DNA of 36,553 bases from Bacilli bacterium. GTDB taxonomy: Bacteria; Bacillota_I; Bacilli_A; RF39; UBA660. Positions 14,426 through 24,462 of this stretch are shown here, piece after piece. Position 1 is the first letter of the stretch, and each line of letters opens with the position of its first letter. The stretch is taken from positions 1 through 36,553 of the forward strand of contig JAFXPU010000022.1 of NCBI GenBank assembly GCA_017527675.1, given 5' to 3'. A model generated the notes under the pieces. It was not told the DNA's origin and ran no database searches. It worked only from the letters and a program-made list of their open reading frames with translations. The position numbers and the translations under genes are program-made.

Positions 14426-17400
14426 TGGACGTTAATAATTTTGAAGGATTAAAAATTTCTATTGCCTCACCTGAAAAAATCCGTGAATGGTCTTATGGTG
14501 AAGTTAAAAAAGCTGAAACTATTAATTATCGTACTTTAAAACCTGAAAGAGATGGTTTATACTGTGAGAAAATATTTGGTCCAACTAAAGACTATGAATG
14601 TTCTTGTGGTAAATATAAAAGATTAAGATATAAAAATATCGTTTGTGATCGTTGTGGAGTTGAGGTTACTCGTTCAAAAGTACGTCGTGAACGTATGGGA
14701 CATATTGAACTTGCAACTCCAGTATCACACATTTGGTTCTTTAAAGGTGTACCTTCTCGTATGGGACTTGTTCTTGACATGTCTCCAAGAGATTTGGAAG
14801 AGGTTTTATACTTCGTTTCATACGTTGTATTAGATCCAGGTCCAGCTCCACTTGAAAAGAAACAAACAATTTCTGATAAAGAGTATCGTGCTTACTATGA
14901 AAAATATGGTAATACATTCCGTGTAGGTATGGGTGCTGAAGCTATTAAAGAATTACTTGAACAAGTAGATCTTGAAAAAGAAGTTAAAGAAATTAAAGAA
15001 GAAATTGAAGCTATCAAAGATTCTTCTTCTCAAAAACGTATTCGTTTAATTAAGAGATTGGATATCCTTGATGCTTTCTTAGAATCAGGAAACCGTCCTG
15101 AGTGGATGATTTTAACTGCTTTACCAGTTATTCCACCAGAACTTCGTCCAATGATTCAATTAGATGGTGGTCGTTTTGCTACATCAGACTTAAACGATTT
15201 ATACCGTCGTGTTATTAACCGTAACAATCGTTTAAAGAAATTAATGGAACTTGGTGCTCCATCAATTATCATTCAAAATGAAAAACGTATGTTACAAGAA
15301 GCCGTTGATGCTTTATTTGATAATGGTCGTCGTGGACGTAATATTACTGGACCAGGTAATAGACCACTTAAATCTTTATCTAGTATGTTAAAAGGTAAAC
15401 AAGGTCGTTTCCGTCAAAACTTACTTGGTAAACGTGTTGATTATTCTGGTCGTTCAGTTATTGTTGTTGGACCATCACTTAAAATGTATGAATGTGGTAT
15501 TCCAAAAGAAATGGCTTTAGAGTTATTTAAACCACATGTTATCAATGGTTTAGTTGAAAAAGAAATTGCAAGCAATATTAAAGTTGCTAAACGTATGATT
15601 GAAAATCAAGATCCACGTGTTTGGGATGTTGTTGAAGAAAAAATTAAAGAACATCCAGTTATGTTAAACCGTGCTCCAACTCTTCACCGTTTAGGTATTC
15701 AAGCATTTGAACCTAAATTAATTGAAGGTCGTTCAATCCGTTTACATCCACTTGTTTGTACAGCTTTCAATGCTGACTTCGATGGTGACCAAATGGCTGT
15801 TCACGTTCCACTTTCAATTGAAGCTCAAACAGAAGCAAGATTATTAATGTTGGGTGCTAACAATATCCTAAAACCATCTGATGGTAAACCAATCGTTACA
15901 CCAGGACAAGATATGGTATTAGGTAACTACTACATTACAATTGAAAAAGAAGGTGAACCAGGTGAAGGTCGTGTATTTAAATCACCTGATGAAGCTTTAA
16001 TGGCATATGAAAGAAGAGAAATTACTCTTCATACAAGAATTGCTATTCCAGTAAAAGCATTTACTCATAAATTATTTACTGATAATTATATGGATAAATA
16101 TTTAGTTACTACTGTAGGTAAACTTTTATTCAATGAAATTTTCCCAGATTCATTCCAATATATTAATGATTCATCTTCAGAAAACATTGAAAAAATTACT
16201 CCTGCTAAATACTTCATTAATCGTGGAGAAAATATTCCAGAAGTAATTAAAGGTATGCCTTTAGTACATGCATTCAATAAGAGTGTATTATCTAAATTAA
16301 TTGCTCAAATATATAAGAGATATCAAACACATGAAACATCAATTATGCTTGATAAATTAAAAGATTTAGGATTTAAATATTCAACAATTGCTGGTATTTC
16401 TATTTCTATTTCCGACATCAAAGAATCACAAAAGAAACCAGAAATTATTGCTGAATCTCAAGAATTAGTAGATCAAGTTAATAAGCAATTTAAACGTGGT
16501 TTAATTACTGAAGAAGAAAGATATCAAAAAGTTATTAGTATATGGTCAGATACTAAAAAGAAAATTACTGCTGAACTTGAAACTATGGTTAAAAATGATA
16601 TGGATAACCCAATTTGTATCATGATGGATTCAAAAGCTCGTGGTGATATGGGATCATATACACAATTAGTTGGTATGCGTGGATTATTCTCTAAACCAAA
16701 TGGTCAATCAGAAGAAATACCAGTTATTTCATCATTCTCTGAAGGTATCACTGTTTCTGAGTTCTTCTTATCAACACATGGTACTCGTAAAGGTGCCGTT
16801 GATACAGCCTTAAAAACAGCCGATGCTGGTTACTTAACTCGTCGTTTAGTTGATGTTGCTCAAGATATCATTGTTAAATCTGACGATTGTGGTACTGAAA
16901 ATGGTGTTATGGTTGAAGCCTTCATTAATGATAAAGATGGTACTGTTGTTGAAACATTATACGATCGTATTTTAGGACGTTATACATCTAAGAAAGTAGT
17001 TGATCCAGAAACTAAAGAAGTTATCTGTGAAAGAAATACTTACATTAATGAAAACTTAGCTGATAAAATTATTAAAGCTGGTATTACAGCTGTACCAATT
17101 AGAACAGTTTTAACTTGTCGTGAAGATCACGGTGTTTGCCGTAAATGTTATGGTCGTAACCTTGCAACAGGTACAATTGTTGAAGAGGGTGAAACTGTTG
17201 GTATCATGGCTGCTCAATCAATTGGTGAGCCAGGTACTCAGTTAACAATGCGTAACTTCAACTCTGGTGGTGTTGCCGGTGGCGATGATATTACTCAAGG
17301 TCTTCCACGTGTTCAAGAGTTATTTGAATCACGTAATCCAAAAGGTAAAGCATGTATTTCTGAAATCAATGGTCAAGTATCAGAGATTGAAGAAGGCAAT

Positions 17401-18063
17401 GGTAACTTTACTGTATATGTTAAAAACGATGTTGAAACTAAGAAATATACAACTAACTATGGTGCTAAATTATGTGTTGAAAAAGGTCAAGACATTAAAG
17501 CCGGAGATAAGATTACATTCGGTGCAATTAATCCAAAAGAATTACTTGCTGTTACTGACCCATTAACTGCACAAAACTATATCTTACTTGAAATTCAAAA
17601 GGTATATCGTTCTCAAGGTGTTGATATTTCTGATAAACACGTTGAAATTATGGCAAAACGTATGATTTCTAAGATTAAGATTATTAACTCTGGAGATTCA
17701 TATTTCTTACCAGGAACTATGGTAAATTATAATAAATTTACTTCAACTAACCAAGAATTAATTCTTGAAGGTAAAGTACCTGCTAAAGGTATTCCAGTTC
17801 TTCTTGGTATTACTAAAGCATCTCTTGAAACTGATTCATTCTTATCTGCAGCTTCATTCCAAGAAACAACTCGTATCTTAACTGATGCAGCTATTCATGG
17901 AAAAGTTGATAGATTAGAAGGTCTAAAAGAAAATGTTATTATTGGTAAATTAATCCCAGCTGGTACTGGTGCTAAGAAGTACCGTAAAGCAAAATATACA
18001 TTAGAACTTGAAAATTTAAAGGATGAACCATTAGAGGCTTTAGAACAAGAGTTTATAGACTAA
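14425..18063 (+). CDS. rpoC: RNA polymerase beta' subunit
   Basis: The beta' subunit, 1212 residues and complete. The N-terminal zinc site has C59, C61, C74 and C77. The active-site magnesium loop NADFDGDQM carries D451, D453 and D455. The second zinc site ([13 protein letters not shown]) and the bridge/trigger region ([18 protein letters not shown]) are present. The C-terminal part is a compact Firmicutes-type end without the large insertions of proteobacteria. The ATG shares one base with the rpoB stop, so translation is coupled. A terminator follows directly. Confidence 0.98.
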   Translation: MDVNNFEGLKISIASPEKIREWSYGEVKKAETINYRTLKPERDGLYCEKIFGPTKDYECSCGKYKRLRYKNIVCDRCGVEVTRSKVRRERMGHIELATPVSHIWFFKGVPSRMGLVLDMSPRDLEEVLYFVSYVVLDPGPAPLEKKQTISDKEYRAYYEKYGNTFRVGMGAEAIKELLEQVDLEKEVKEIKEEIEAIKDSSSQKRIRLIKRLDILDAFLESGNRPEWMILTALPVIPPELRPMIQLDGGRFATSDLNDLYRRVINRNNRLKKLMELGAPSIIIQNEKRMLQEAVDALFDNGRRGRNITGPGNRPLKSLSSMLKGKQGRFRQNLLGKRVDYSGRSVIVVGPSLKMYECGIPKEMALELFKPHVINGLVEKEIASNIKVAKRMIENQDPRVWDVVEEKIKEHPVMLNRAPTLHRLGIQAFEPKLIEGRSIRLHPLVCTAFNADFDGDQMAVHVPLSIEAQTEARLLMLGANNILKPSDGKPIVTPGQDMVLGNYYITIEKEGEPGEGRVFKSPDEALMAYERREITLHTRIAIPVKAFTHKLFTDNYMDKYLVTTVGKLLFNEIFPDSFQYINDSSSENIEKITPAKYFINRGENIPEVIKGMPLVHAFNKSVLSKLIAQIYKRYQTHETSIMLDKLKDLGFKYSTIAGISISISDIKESQKKPEIIAESQELVDQVNKQFKRGLITEEERYQKVISIWSDTKKKITAELETMVKNDMDNPICIMMDSKARGDMGSYTQLVGMRGLFSKPNGQSEEIPVISSFSEGITVSEFFLSTHGTRKGAVDTALKTADAGYLTRRLVDVAQDIIVKSDDCGTENGVMVEAFINDKDGTVVETLYDRILGRYTSKKVVDPETKEVICERNTYINENLADKIIKAGITAVPIRTVLTCREDHGVCRKCYGRNLATGTIVEEGETVGIMAAQSIGEPGTQLTMRNFNSGGVAGGDDITQGLPRVQELFESRNPKGKACISEINGQVSEIEEGNGNFTVYVKNDVETKKYTTNYGAKLCVEKGQDIKAGDKITFGAINPKELLAVTDPLTAQNYILLEIQKVYRSQGVDISDKHVEIMAKRMISKIKIINSGDSYFLPGTMVNYNKFTSTNQELILEGKVPAKGIPVLLGITKASLETDSFLSAASFQETTRILTDAAIHGKVDRLEGLKENVIIGKLIPAGTGAKKYRKAKYTLELENLKDEPLEALEQEFID

Positions 18064-18091
18064 AAAAGATAGAATTTTCTATCTTTTTTTT
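18064..18091 (+). terminator. Terminator of rpoBC
   Basis: AAGATAGA (18066-18073) pairs with TCTATCTT (18078-18085) over a short loop, then a long T run. It starts right after the rpoC stop. Confidence 0.9.
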
Positions 18092-18097
18092 CTATTT

Positions 18098-18106
18098 TGT
18101 TATAAT
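18098..18106 (+). promoter_or_regulatory. Extended -10 promoter of the prepilin-like gene
   Basis: TGTTATAAT with no recognisable -35; the expected start near 18113 leaves about ten bases with AGGAGAT before the ATG. Confidence 0.55.
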
Positions 18107-18122
18107 TATAGTAGGAGATAGT

Positions 18123-20879
18123 ATGAAAAATAAAAAAGGATTTACATTAGCTGAATTATTAGGAGTAATAGTAATACTTTTATTACTAGTTTTAATAGTA
18201 ACTCCAATATTTATAAATTATACAAAGAAAGCATCAAAATCAGCCTATGAAGTACAAATAAATACAATAAAAGAAAGTGCTCGTGAGTGGGCATTAGATG
18301 AAGAAAATATAAAACTATTACCAACAAAAGAAGATGAATGTGTAAAAATAACTTTAGAAAAATTAAAAGAATTAGGATTATTAGATTATAATATAACAAA
18401 TCCAAAAACTAATGAAAAGTTTTTAGATGAGTCAGCAGTAATAATAAGAAAAGAAGGAAAAGAATTAACATATACCTATAATGAAAATGGAGTAGAGACA
18501 TGTGATACAGTTATAACAACAGATTATCCAAGATGGGTATTTGTTTCTAGTACACCAGCAGTTGCTAGTGATACAGATGAAGTAACAGTAAATATCAAAA
18601 GTGATCGAAAAATATCAGAAGAAAGTTTAGATCCAGAAGATATTACAGTAAAAGTAGGGGGAAAAATAATCGATGATGCAGTAGTAACTGTATCATGTAG
18701 TGGAATTGTTCCTTTAACTTGTGAACTTAAAATAAGTAATCTAGATGGTGATGGAAAATTAAGTTTAGTAATTGATAAAGATACAATGAAAGATGAAGAT
18801 TTAAATCCAAGTAGAATAACAAATATTCAAACAAATACTACAATAGATACATCTGGACCAAAGATAACATATACCGGAAAAACTAATACTAATAGTAGTA
18901 TTTACTATGCAACTAAGGATGATACAGTAGTAATTAAGTTTAAAGCCGAAGATAATGGAGAAGTAGTAAATGAATTAGCAGCAGAAGATATAATAGTATA
19001 TTTAGACGGTGTACCTGTGGATTGTGGTAAAAGTTTAACAACTTCTGGAAGTGGGACCAAAGTTGATTATGAATTAACCTTAACAAATGTTACTGGAAAT
19101 GGTAAATTAAGTATCAAAATACCAACAGGAAAGATTAAGGATAACAGAGGAAATCTAAATAATGAAAAGATAATATCACCAGGAATAACATATGATAACC
19201 AATTGCCAATAATAACATATACACCAAATGGAACAGTAGGATATGTAAGAGATATAAATGTAAGAATAAATGCTAAAGATAATGAAACTGGAATCGATGA
19301 AGATACCTTAAAATATATCTTTACAACAGATATTAATACAACACCAAATGTAGCAATAGCTAATGGTGGAAAAATAAGTAAAGATAGTGTAACAGGTGAG
19401 TATTATGTAATTGCTACAGCATGTGATGTAACAGGATTATGTACAACTAAAACAAGTCAAAAATTCTATTTTGATAATGAAGCTCCAGCAATTTCTTATG
19501 ATGCAAATGGTCATGATTGGATTAAGAGTATTAATGTTGATATTGATGTAACAGATAATGTTGCTGTTGATTGGGCAAAATATATTCTTACAAATAATAG
19601 TAGTGATAAACCTACAGATTCAAGTGAATCAATAAGTAATGGGTCCAAAACAGTTACTATAAGTAGTTTAACTGGAATTTACTATTTGGTAACTACTGCT
19701 TGTGATGAATTAGATAACTGTAAGACATCTAAAAGTAATGTATATAAGATGGATAATACAGGACCAAATATTACATTTGGTACAAATGGAAATAATACAT
19801 ATGCAAAATCACAATCAAGTAAAGTAACAGTATCTGATAATCATATTGGTACATTACAAAACTTAAAATATGTATGGTCAAAATCAAGTAAAGGATCTGC
19901 TGCATCTGGTACTGCATTTACAAACAAAGAAGTACTAACAAAAGATAATCATAGCGGTGATTATTACTTATGTATATATGCTGAAGATGGACTTGGAAAT
20001 TCAACTAATACATGTTCAAATGTCTTTAAATTAGATAATGAAGGACCAACTATTAATTTTGGAACAAATGGAAATAGTACAGCTGCTAAATCTCAGTCAA
20101 CAACTGTAAATGTTACAGATGCTAAAAATGGTACAATTAAAAACTTAAAATATGTATGGTCAACTTCAAGTACAGCATCAGCAGCATCTGGTACTTCATT
20201 TAGCAATAATGCTACAATAACTAAAAATACTGATAGTGGAAATTATTATCTATGTGTATATGCTGAAGATGGACTTGGAAATTCAACTAATACATGTTCA
20301 AATGCTTTCAAATTAGATAATGAAGGACCAACTATAACATTTGATTTATCAGCTGGTGAATATCATGAAACTAAGACTGTTAATATATCTATATCTGATA
20401 ATTATACAGCCACACCAAGTGTTCAAGTAGTTGTTAAAAAGAATAATGTTCAAACAAGCAATACTACAGCAAATAGAACAAGTGCTTCTGTAAATCTTAG
20501 TGAATCAGCAACTTATTCAATTACAGTTACAGCAACAGATTCTTTAGGTAACTCAAATACATCTACAAGAGCATATACAATTTCATTAGAGTATTTAGCA
20601 TCATCTTCAACAACTAAAAGTTGTACTGCACAATGGCATAAATATAATACATATGATATTTCATATTCAGCTACTGCTGATTGTCATGGTGGATATTTAG
20701 ATCAGGGATATATGTGTGTAAGAGGAGATGACGCATCTTGGGGTCCAGATGCTGGTTGTCCAGGTTCAACTCATTATGATTATGTTGGAGATAATTGCTG
20801 TTCAGATGTTACAACTTACTCTTGTCCAAATGGTGGAACTTTAACTGATAGAAGTGGAGTGAAATGGTGTGTATTCTAA
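18123..20879 (+). CDS. Giant surface protein with type IV prepilin-like N-terminus and Ig-like repeats
   Basis: A 918-residue protein. The N-terminus is a textbook class III prepilin signal: short basic leader, then G6|FTLAE with the key glutamate at mature position 5, then a hydrophobic helix to about residue 32. After a pilin-like region (about 33-130) come several Ig-like domains of about 90-100 residues rich in Thr, Ser and Asn. Successive domains show DNxxP or DNEGP junctions and a Cys pair (ACDVTGLC, ACDELDNC, CIYAEDGLGNSTNTC and CVYAEDGLGNSTNTC). The end (about 835-918) is a compact domain with eight cysteines. No LPxTG motif is present, so the prepilin helix is the only anchor. It could be an adhesin carried on, or shaped like, a pseudopilin; a prepilin peptidase is needed but not in the window. 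The ATG at 18123 has AGGAGAT upstream. Confidence 0.88.
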   Translation: MKNKKGFTLAELLGVIVILLLLVLIVTPIFINYTKKASKSAYEVQINTIKESAREWALDEENIKLLPTKEDECVKITLEKLKELGLLDYNITNPKTNEKFLDESAVIIRKEGKELTYTYNENGVETCDTVITTDYPRWVFVSSTPAVASDTDEVTVNIKSDRKISEESLDPEDITVKVGGKIIDDAVVTVSCSGIVPLTCELKISNLDGDGKLSLVIDKDTMKDEDLNPSRITNIQTNTTIDTSGPKITYTGKTNTNSSIYYATKDDTVVIKFKAEDNGEVVNELAAEDIIVYLDGVPVDCGKSLTTSGSGTKVDYELTLTNVTGNGKLSIKIPTGKIKDNRGNLNNEKIISPGITYDNQLPIITYTPNGTVGYVRDINVRINAKDNETGIDEDTLKYIFTTDINTTPNVAIANGGKISKDSVTGEYYVIATACDVTGLCTTKTSQKFYFDNEAPAISYDANGHDWIKSINVDIDVTDNVAVDWAKYILTNNSSDKPTDSSESISNGSKTVTISSLTGIYYLVTTACDELDNCKTSKSNVYKMDNTGPNITFGTNGNNTYAKSQSSKVTVSDNHIGTLQNLKYVWSKSSKGSAASGTAFTNKEVLTKDNHSGDYYLCIYAEDGLGNSTNTCSNVFKLDNEGPTINFGTNGNSTAAKSQSTTVNVTDAKNGTIKNLKYVWSTSSTASAASGTSFSNNATITKNTDSGNYYLCVYAEDGLGNSTNTCSNAFKLDNEGPTITFDLSAGEYHETKTVNISISDNYTATPSVQVVVKKNNVQTSNTTANRTSASVNLSESATYSITVTATDSLGNSNTSTRAYTISLEYLASSSTTKSCTAQWHKYNTYDISYSATADCHGGYLDQGYMCVRGDDASWGPDAGCPGSTHYDYVGDNCCSDVTTYSCPNGGTLTDRSGVKWCVF
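19977..20335 (+). repeat. 282-bp domain duplication in the surface protein gene
   Basis: About 77 bases at 19977-20053 recur nearly unchanged at 20259-20335 (offset 282 bp, 94 codons), encoding YAEDGLGNSTNTCSN plus the next domain junction. The preceding parts of both domains are also similar (KNLKYVWS, AASGT). This is a recent tandem duplication of one Ig-like domain and a site for copy-number change. Confidence 0.85.
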
Positions 20880-21297
20880 AAAGATAATAGCAATTATAGT
20901 TGTTGTAATTATTGTAGCTTGCTTAGTAACTTTAATTGCTTTAAAACCTAGCAAAGGAAAAAATAAATCAACTGATAAAAAAGATAATAATCAAGATAAT
21001 GTAAAAAAAGAAACAAAAAAGTGTTTCTTAGTTAGTAACAATTTAACCGTATCTTATACTTTTGAAATAACTAATGATGTTATTGAAATAATTAATTATA
21101 AAGAGGAATATGTATATGATAAAGAAGATGATTATAATGCATGGTAAGATTATTATATACAAGAGGGATTTAATTGTGATAAAAAGGATTTAAGAATCTA
21201 TAAAGAACAAGTAAATAAATTAGAAAAGGGTACGCAAGAAACAAGTTATGATTACTATAAAACAATGTTAGAACAACAAAACTATCAATGTGATTAA
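20869..21297 (+). pseudogene. Anchored small exported protein interrupted by a stop codon
   Basis: GTG at 20869 (GGAG at 20856-20859) starts inside the end of the surface protein gene. The product has an N-terminal membrane helix (about 4-26), a Lys/Asn linker and an extracytoplasmic domain. TAA at 21145-21147 ends it after 92 residues, but the same frame then stays open for 49 more codons to TAA at 21295-21297. That part (EGFNCDKKDLRIY, then YKTMLEQQNYQCD) looks like the normal cysteine-containing end of small Gram-positive surface lipoprotein-like domains. A single base change (for example AAA to TAA) explains this best. It could be a pseudogene, a sequencing error or a still functional shortened protein; recoding of UAA is unlikely. 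Confidence 0.7.
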
Positions 21298-21327
21298 AAA
21301 TAGTGGATATTAATCCACTATTTTTTT
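21298..21327. terminator. Bidirectional terminator
   Basis: AAATAGTGGAT (21298-21308) and ATCCACTATTT (21313-21323) form a perfect 11-pair stem with an ATTA loop; T runs lie on both sides. It serves the surface-protein unit and the convergent radical SAM gene, whose stop codon is in the loop. Confidence 0.9.
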
Positions 21328-22242
21328 GCCTTGATATAAATTGTTTTTAGCCATATATTTATCAATGTCATTTATAATATTTCTTTTTTTAATTAACCAT
21401 TCCGGCTCAATTAAATCATCTGCTTTAGGATCACCTGTAATTCTGTTTATTACTATTTCAGAACGTAAATAACATAATTGTTCACATACTATTTCAATAT
21501 ATTCATCTTTAGTAAGTAAGTGAAATGGTTTAGATGTAAATATTTCAGCTAATTTAGTATCTTTTAAAACGGATAACATGTGAATTTTAACACCTTGAAT
21601 ATCAAGTTTATTAATATGCTTAATGGTATTAATCATATCTTCTTTTGTTTCATAAGGTAAGCCATTTATAATATGAACAACAACATTAATATTTTTTTCT
21701 CTTAATTTTTTTACCATTTCATCAAAGCATTTTAAATCATGACCTCTGTTAATAAATTTAGCTGTTTTATCATTACTAGTTTGTAGACCAAGTTCAATAG
21801 TAAGATAAGTTCTTTTATTCAAATCAGCTAAGTAATCTAAACATTCATCTGTAATAGCATCTGCTCTAGTTGCAATAGAAAGTCCAATAACATTATCATA
21901 TGTTAAAACTTCTTCATATTTTTCTTTTAAAATAGGAAGGGGAGCATAAGTATTAGTATTGGCTTGAAAATAAGCAATATATTTAGCTTTAGGCCACTTA
22001 TTTAACATAACTTTTAATACATCATCAAATTGCTTTTTTAAATCATCTTTTGGTTTACCACCATATTCACCACTACCTGATTTAGAGCAGTAAATACAGC
22101 CTCCTAATCCTTTGGAACCATCCTTATTTGGACAAGTAAAGCCACCATTTAAACTAACTTTAAACACCTTAGAACCAAATTTATGTTTATAAAAGTAATC
22201 TAATGTATGATATCGTTTGTTAGAATCAGAATATGTAAACAT
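21310..22242 (-). CDS. ytqA: Radical SAM protein, YtqA family (TIGR01212-like)
   Basis: A radical S-adenosylmethionine enzyme of 310 residues. Three cysteines, C37, C49 and C52 (the last two as CIYC), form the iron-sulphur cluster site; the unusual wide spacing between the first and second is the mark of the YtqA/YhcC family and differs from the ordinary CxxxCxxC. Other family signs are the start NKRYHTLDYFYKHKFG, ANTNTYAP and ELGLQTSND. Its exact reaction is not firmly known to me; related proteins are linked to tRNA modification. The start (22242) has GGTGAT upstream. It faces the surface-protein genes and shares a divergent promoter region with the metallopeptidase gene. Confidence 0.93.
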   Translation of the reverse strand: MFTYSDSNKRYHTLDYFYKHKFGSKVFKVSLNGGFTCPNKDGSKGLGGCIYCSKSGSGEYGGKPKDDLKKQFDDVLKVMLNKWPKAKYIAYFQANTNTYAPLPILKEKYEEVLTYDNVIGLSIATRADAITDECLDYLADLNKRTYLTIELGLQTSNDKTAKFINRGHDLKCFDEMVKKLREKNINVVVHIINGLPYETKEDMINTIKHINKLDIQGVKIHMLSVLKDTKLAEIFTSKPFHLLTKDEYIEIVCEQLCYLRSEIVINRITGDPKADDLIEPEWLIKKRNIINDIDKYMAKNNLYQGKKIVD

Positions 22243-22257
22243 AATATCACCAAATTA

Positions 22258-22263
22258 ATTATA
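22258..22263 (-). promoter_or_regulatory. -10 box of the radical SAM gene
   Basis: TATAAT on the minus strand, about 15 bases before the ATG with GGTGAT between. A -35 is not evident in the A/T-rich spacer. Confidence 0.5.
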
Positions 22264-22288
22264 CCTTATTTTTTAAAAATATTAAACG

Positions 22289-22297
22289 TGGTATAAT
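22289..22297 (+). promoter_or_regulatory. Extended -10 promoter placed four bases before an ATG
   Basis: TGGTATAAT ends at 22297; the first ATG is at 22302. With the usual 6-7 base distance, transcription would start at about 22304, on or beside the ATG at 22305. Confidence 0.6.
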
Positions 22298-22301
22298 TAA
22301 T

Positions 22302-22946
22302 ATGATGTATATGAAATTTGAAATAGATAATAAAATATATGATGTAGAGATTACAAGAAAGAATAATAAAAATACTTATATTAGAGTTAAATCTGATTTA
22401 AAAATATATGTAACTACTTCTTATTTTACAACTAAAGGAAGTATTATGCGCTTATTAGAAAGAAATAAGGATGCTATAAGCAAGATGATAGAACATCAAA
22501 CTAAGCAAATAAATAAAGCCGATTCCTTCTTTTATTTAGGTAAGAAGTATGATATAATAGAAGTTAGTAATCAAGATAATGTTGAGATTGTTAATGATAC
22601 TATTTATGTTAAAAATATGAAACAATTAAATAAATGGTATAAAGAAGAAACAATTCGTATTTTTGATGAAAGATATATATATAATTATAATCGTTTTACT
22701 GAAGTTAAAAAAAGTCCTATCTTAAAGATAAGAACTATGAAAACAAGATGGGGTGTTTATAATAGATGTAATCATTCAATTACTCTAAATTCAAAATTAA
22801 TAGAGTTTAGTGAAGAAGTAATTGATTATGTTATCATACATGAATTAAGTCATATAATTCATTTTGATCATTCTGCTGCTTTTTGGACACTTGTTGCCAA
22901 GTATTGTCCAAATTATAAGGCTATAAGGAAATATATGAAGGAGTAA
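22302..22946 (+). CDS. YgjP-like zinc metallopeptidase (DUF45)
   Basis: A predicted cytosolic zinc metallopeptidase of the YgjP/WLM group. The zinc site is H180-E-L-S-H184 with a third ligand H190 in HFDHSAAFW, exactly the pattern HELSHxxxxxHSxxFW of the family. The family motif RTMKTRWGVYNR (about 145-156), similar to the usual MKTRWGSC, is present but lacks the final Cys. No signal peptide. Length (214) is usual. Three in-frame ATGs (22302, 22305, 22311) occur, with no ribosome binding site; the -10 box is so close that the mRNA is probably leaderless, with 22305 the most likely start. It ends two bases before the M23 hydrolase gene and is cotranscribed with it. Confidence 0.9.
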   Translation: MMYMKFEIDNKIYDVEITRKNNKNTYIRVKSDLKIYVTTSYFTTKGSIMRLLERNKDAISKMIEHQTKQINKADSFFYLGKKYDIIEVSNQDNVEIVNDTIYVKNMKQLNKWYKEETIRIFDERYIYNYNRFTEVKKSPILKIRTMKTRWGVYNRCNHSITLNSKLIEFSEEVIDYVIIHELSHIIHFDHSAAFWTLVAKYCPNYKAIRKYMKE

Positions 22947-22948
22947 AT

Positions 22949-24175
22949 ATGAATTTTTTAAAAAAGATAAATAAATTAAATTACCTTTTAATAGCTTTTA
23001 TAGTTTTTAGTATTCATATTGTAACAACTAATACTGATGTTTCTGCTAAAACTGTACGTGATTTAAAAAATGAATTAGCAGAAAAAAAACAAGAAGCTGA
23101 AAACAATCAAAATGCACGTAGAAGAACAGAGGCTGAAATGGCGGCTGTTTATACACGTATTGGGGAAATAACTGAAGAAAAAGCAGCTATTGAAGAGGAA
23201 GTTGTTAGATTAAATAATGAAATAGTTGAATTAAATCAAGCTATTATTGATAAAAATGAAGAGATTAAAAATATCATTAATTATTATCAATTATCAGCAA
23301 CTGGTGAAGCTGCCTATATGGAATATTTATTTAAATCTAAAGATTTTACAGATTTTATTTATCGTTTAGCTGTAGCTGAACAATTAAGTCAATATAATGA
23401 GGATTTAATAAAAGAATATAATGATTTAATTACTAAAAATGAACAAACTAAAGAGGAACTTGCACAAAGGCAAATTGATTTATCAGCTAAGCAAGAAGAA
23501 TTGAGAAATGAACTTAGTGGTTTATCTGCTAACTTATCTGATTTATTAGATGCTAACGTTGATATTGAAGATGAAATTGCTGCTTTAGAGGAATATATTG
23601 ATATTTATCAAAATCAATTTAATTGTGCAGACGATGATGATATTGATTATTGTACTCGTGATCAATTACCTCCAGGAACAGCAGCATTTAGACCAACTGA
23701 TTATGGTTATGTAACTGCTGATTATGGATGGTATTATCCATGGGGTTATGCAATGTGGCATTATGGTATGGATATTGGTGGTAATCATCATGCACCAGTA
23801 TATTCAATTGCTAATGGACGTGTAGCTGCTGTTTACTATCATCAATCATGTGGTGGTAATATGGTATTTATTCAACATATTATAAATGGTATGGCTATGA
23901 CATCTGGATATTTACATTTAGCTTCTGTTAATGTTTCTGTTGGTGATTCTGTTACATATAATACACAAATAGGAACAGTTGGTGGTTCACCATCTTCTGA
24001 GTATTGGGATTCATGTTCAACAGGTGCTCACTTACATGTTCAAACATCATATGGATTAATGATGCAGGATTATTCTGATTTAGGTTCATTTAATGCTTAT
24101 GCATTTGATCCTAGATACTATGTTAACTTCCCAGGTGAGGGTGGTTACTATTCAGATCGTACAACAAGATATTAA
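22949..24175 (+). CDS. M23 (LytM-type) murein hydrolase with coiled coil
   Basis: A secreted or surface peptidoglycan endopeptidase of the EnvC/NlpD layout, 408 residues. A signal peptide or anchor (about 13-34, possible cleavage after VSA) is followed by a long coiled coil (about 35-215), a short Asp-rich and Cys-containing linker, and the M23 domain (about 235-400). Zinc ligands are H271 and D275 (WHYGMDIG) and H363 of HLH (361-363, GAHLHVQ). All key residues are present, so it should be active unless the coiled coil blocks the site, as in EnvC-type proteins. AAGGAGT lies upstream of the ATG. It argues that the organism has a peptidoglycan wall. Confidence 0.93.
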   Translation: MNFLKKINKLNYLLIAFIVFSIHIVTTNTDVSAKTVRDLKNELAEKKQEAENNQNARRRTEAEMAAVYTRIGEITEEKAAIEEEVVRLNNEIVELNQAIIDKNEEIKNIINYYQLSATGEAAYMEYLFKSKDFTDFIYRLAVAEQLSQYNEDLIKEYNDLITKNEQTKEELAQRQIDLSAKQEELRNELSGLSANLSDLLDANVDIEDEIAALEEYIDIYQNQFNCADDDDIDYCTRDQLPPGTAAFRPTDYGYVTADYGWYYPWGYAMWHYGMDIGGNHHAPVYSIANGRVAAVYYHQSCGGNMVFIQHIINGMAMTSGYLHLASVNVSVGDSVTYNTQIGTVGGSPSSEYWDSCSTGAHLHVQTSYGLMMQDYSDLGSFNAYAFDPRYYVNFPGEGGYYSDRTTRY

Positions 24176-24208
24176 TTGACAAAATATTTAAATTAAATAT
24201 GTTAAAAT
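24176..24208 (+). promoter_or_regulatory. Promoter of the Cse60-like gene
   Basis: TGTTAAAAT (24200-24208) is an extended -10. TTGACA at 24176-24181 is a perfect -35 but sits 21 bases away, more than normal, so its use is doubtful. Confidence 0.5.
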
Positions 24209-24223
24209 GACTTTGGTGATTTG

Positions 24224-24388
24224 ATGAAAGTTAAAATTTTTGATGAGGAATCCGAAGTTGATTTGGAACAAAAAATAAATGAGTTTATTGAAGACGTTGA
24301 AGTATTTGATATTAAATATCAAGTATCTGCTGCAATATTCTCCGAAGAACAAATATATTGTTTTTCAGCATTAATTATGTATAATTAA
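24224..24388 (+). CDS. Cse60-like small protein
   Basis: A 54-residue gene, easy to miss by size. It begins MKVKIFDEESEVDLE and contains IKYQVSAA and EEQIYCFSALIMY, the layout I know from the small sporulation-associated Cse60 family of Firmicutes (short acidic start, DIKYQV, then EEQIYCYSA). Its molecular function is not known. GGTGAT (24215-24220) precedes the ATG by three bases, closer than usual. It has its own promoter and terminator, so it is a separate transcription unit between the murein hydrolase and clpC. Confidence 0.85.
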   Translation: MKVKIFDEESEVDLEQKINEFIEDVEVFDIKYQVSAAIFSEEQIYCFSALIMYN

Positions 24389-24389
24389 G

Positions 24390-24416
24390 TACGCATTATC
24401 AAAATGCGTATTTTTT
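24390..24416 (+). terminator. Terminator after the Cse60-like gene
   Basis: TACGCATT (24390-24397) pairs with AATGCGTA (24403-24410), five-base loop, then six Ts. Confidence 0.93.
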
Positions 24417-24462
24417 GTATGTAAAAAAGGCACAATAAACATAGAATATAAAGGAGGCAAAT

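Noticed and set aside
19977-20335. Repeat array or CRISPR
   Set aside because: Only two long copies within one open frame; they are protein domains. No CRISPR-like short repeats are seen in the window.
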